Origin: Actinomycetota bacterium
GTDB lineage: Bacteria; Actinomycetota; Actinomycetes; Propionibacteriales; Propionibacteriaceae
Length of the DNA stretch: 7,097 bases
NCBI GenBank assembly: GCA_016213595.1
Contig: JACRAA010000464.1
Location: 1 to 7,097 of the forward strand
Reading direction: 5' to 3'
In this document: positions 5,755-7,097 of the stretch, in pieces
Position numbering within the stretch: the stretch's first letter is position 1
Layout: each line of letters begins with the position of its first letter
The notes under the pieces: model-generated
What the model was told of the DNA's origin: nothing
Seen by the model: the letters and a program-made list of their open reading frames with translations, nothing else
The model's database searches: none
Position numbers and translations under genes: made by a program

Positions 5755-6194
5755 GCGAAGACGCCTGGGTGTACGACGACGAGAACATCCCTGACTCAGA
5801 GTTGCTATACCGACGTATCCCCAAACTGCCGGACCATCGGACTTTCGACCCAGTGCGTTGTATATGGGTGCCCAGTACTGCGGCGCTAAGGCGCGACGAA
5901 AACGAGGGCATGTCGGTGCACCAGCACAGCGTCCTCGTTGCGCGCGGTCGCAACCCAAGTAGCCTTTATGATGGGTCCGCCTATGGGTCCATTTCTTTCC
6001 TTGCCGGCGTCCCCAGATGCGATGAGGCTGGCGTTCTTCCCACTACCCCAACAGAGGAGGAGGAGCCTGACGCCGACAGGCGTGCCGCTCACGCTGAGGT
6101 GCGTCCGTCAACCCGCGGGAAGGATCGTCCCGCCTGGAGCAGGGTGACTAGCCGCATTATTGCGCACGCGACTTGGGTTCAGCCCCCCGAGTAG
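5751..6194 (+). CDS. Unrecognised small protein, third gene of cassette
   Basis: This protein has 147 residues, with an ATG at 5751 overlapping the preceding TGA (ATGA). A TTG at 5727 is an alternative, less likely start. The family is not recognised, but the protein has the look of a conserved hypothetical: an acidic N-terminus with DDENIPDSELLYRRIPK (residues 9-25), then RRDENEGMSVH (47-57), an acidic loop EEEEPD (102-107), AHAEVRP (113-119) and a terminal AHATWV (138-143). No catalytic triad, DNA-binding fold or membrane helix is evident. GGAG sits only 2 bases before the ATG, so translation probably depends on coupling. The gene ends 3 bases before recognisable transposase homology begins on the other strand, yet its C-terminus looks natural rather than cut. 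Confidence 0.7.
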   Translation: MSEDAWVYDDENIPDSELLYRRIPKLPDHRTFDPVRCIWVPSTAALRRDENEGMSVHQHSVLVARGRNPSSLYDGSAYGSISFLAGVPRCDEAGVLPTTPTEEEEPDADRRAAHAEVRPSTRGKDRPAWSRVTSRIIAHATWVQPPE

Positions 6195-6487
6195 GTGCGC
6201 TGCGTCCTTCCTGAGGACGCGGACAGGGGGGCGGTGCCATTGGCGGGGCGACGCGTTCCCGTGGGATACGGGTTGATGTCGATGACCTCGGACAGGAAGC
6301 GGGCCGCGATGATCGGCCCGATGCCGTAGACGCTGGTCAGGCTGATGCCGCTGCCGGTGACGTAGCTGGCGAGGTGCTGTTTCGGCTCGGCGGTCTCCCG
6401 GTCGATGTCGAACACTCGTGCCAGCGGACGCTGTGACAGGTGGGCACGCACCCGCGGATCATCGGCCAGCAGTCGCTGCGCGGCCAT
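6179..6487 (-). pseudogene. IS110-family transposase remnant (C-terminal fragment)
   Basis: On the minus strand about 100 codons match the C-terminal half of IS110/IS116/IS902 transposases: RLLADDPRVRAHLSQRPLAR, a helical stretch, then the signature SVYGIGPIIAARFLSEVIDI and NGTAPLSASSGRTQR. The conserved Ser of the SSG motif is present. After GRTQR (ends at 6197) the frame degrades to TYSGG and stops, where functional relatives continue with an HRL...GNR-like tail. Between the DI and NG motifs the expected RF-type strand is altered. Upstream of about 6487 the frame stays open to 6721, but the translation is not transposase-like, so the RuvC-like (DEDD) N-terminal domain is missing. It is therefore inactive. 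The fragment overlaps the end of the cassette's third gene on the opposite strand. Confidence 0.75.
6202..6220. repeat. Hairpin after the cassette
   Basis: GCGTCCT (6202-6208) and AGGACGC (6214-6220) form a 7-bp stem with a 5-base loop, seven bases after the stop of the third cassette gene. It could end cassette transcripts, but there is no T run. The bases also encode the conserved SSGRT of the transposase remnant, so the symmetry may be incidental. Confidence 0.25.
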
Positions 6488-6848
6488 CAGACAAACCTGG
6501 TGGGGTCCGTGGCGAACTGTCTGGCTTGTTCGCTGGCTATCAGCACCAGGTCCCCAACCAGGCCAGCAGCAAGAGGTAGGGCCACTCCGGCGACGCCACG
6601 GACTCCAACCAATCGCCCGACGCGCGACCACGGAACCACGGGTGCAAGAGGTGTGTGGCACATAGACACGGAGCGTTTGTCGGCCGCCCATCCCGGAGGA
6701 TCTGGGTACCGACGAGTTCACAGCGACATCGACGGGCTCGCTGGCCTCTTACGACTTCCGGGCGTCTTCGAGGAGTCGAGCCACTGGCGGGTAACCAGGG
6801 TCTAGGGGGTCAGGCGCCGCCTTAGGGGCGGGCTCGTCGCCCACTGCA
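6488..6848. other. Gene-poor, apparently degraded stretch
   Basis: About 360 bases lie between the transposase remnant and the vsr stop. The short open frames on both strands translate to compositionally biased sequence with no family resemblance. The only structure seen is a weak 5-bp inverted repeat, CCGCC/GGCGG (6817-6831), just after the vsr stop; it could be a minor terminator for vsr. I see no RNA gene or attachment site here. Confidence 0.5.
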
Positions 6849-7097
6849 CTAGTCGACCAGTCTCCGGCGTGATCGTGTGATCCCTGTAGAGGGCGGGATG
6901 GCTCGAACCGCCCCCGCGATCCGCTCAGCAGCCGTCCTCGCGTCCTCGTGCTCCCAGATCCTCAAAGTGACCCAGCCGGCCTCGCGAAGGAGTCGATCGG
7001 TCTCGGCATCCCGTATGCGGTTTCTACTGATCTTCGGACCCCAGTAGGCCGCGTTCGTCTTGGCTGTGGTGGCGTGCTCAGGGCAACCATGCCAGTA
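6849..7097 (-). CDS. vsr: Very short patch repair endonuclease (Vsr), C-terminal part, cut by window edge
   Basis: The minus strand is open from the right edge to the TAG at 6849-6851, giving 82 residues; the N-terminus lies beyond the window. It opens with YWHGCPEH, the counterpart of the conserved FWH region of Vsr, whose Trp and His (Trp68 and His69 in E. coli) line the active site. It continues with AYWGPKISRNRIRDAETD and LLREAGWVTLRIWEHED, the other two conserved blocks. Vsr nicks DNA beside T:G mismatches that arise when 5-methylcytosine deaminates, protecting sites of a partner methyltransferase. The catalytic Asp of the N-terminal half is outside the window, so activity cannot be judged. 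The gene runs leftwards, so its upstream partners, usually a cytosine-5 methyltransferase and defence genes, should be to the right. Confidence 0.88.
   Translation of the reverse strand, partial: YWHGCPEHATTAKTNAAYWGPKISRNRIRDAETDRLLREAGWVTLRIWEHEDARTAAERIAGAVRAIPPSTGITRSRRRLVD

Noticed and set aside
6440..6805. Plus-strand frame over the transposase remnant
   Set aside because: It is antisense to IS110 homology in its first part and compositionally biased in the rest, with no recognisable family or start signal.
6817..6831. Possible vsr terminator CCGCC/GGCGG
   Set aside because: The stem has only 5 pairs and no T run on either strand, so it is mentioned but not called as a terminator.

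Overview
The window is high-GC DNA with closely packed, overlapping genes and GTG/ATG starts, typical of an actinobacterium. The gene order kinase-like protein, SigM-type sigma factor and anti-sigma factor resembles the murJ-kinase-sigM neighbourhood that lies near oriC in many Actinomycetia. Nocardioidaceae or relatives are plausible, but the lineage cannot be fixed from this window.

Positions 1-2810 are conserved chromosomal core. They hold the end of a membrane-anchored pseudokinase with an extracellular discoidin-like domain (1-1149), an ECF sigma factor (1146-1712), a two-helix membrane protein with a PH-like cytosolic part (1709-2440) and a small soluble zinc-finger (ZAS) protein that is probably an anti-sigma factor (2424-2810). 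The first three genes are linked by 4-base ATGA overlaps and the fourth overlaps by 17 bases, so they look like one translationally coupled, envelope-stress-type regulon. A tRNA-Ile(GAT) gene with its own promoter follows at 2864-2937.

The tRNA 3' end is the probable left edge of an integrated element. A tyrosine recombinase gene (3108-4256) starts 170 bases after it. It is preceded by a tandem 9-base repeat and a small inverted repeat, and followed by a hairpin and a longer imperfect stem. No second copy of the tRNA 3' end is visible, so the other end of the element lies outside the window.

Next comes a compact three-gene cassette (4463-5233, 5230-5754, 5751-6194) in DNA of visibly lower GC. 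It has a predicted promoter that would give a leaderless mRNA, and a 28-base dyad covers the -35 region and spacer. The first product resembles the TIGR04255 family; the other two are unrecognised. This cassette is the best candidate here for an undescribed system, perhaps defence-related, but that rests on context only.

From 6179 to the end, the minus strand carries a decayed C-terminal piece of an IS110-family transposase that abuts the cassette, then about 360 bases with no recognisable gene, then the C-terminal part of a Vsr-type endonuclease running in from the right edge. Vsr genes usually sit beside a cytosine-5 DNA methyltransferase, so a restriction-modification or related defence locus is likely just beyond the window.
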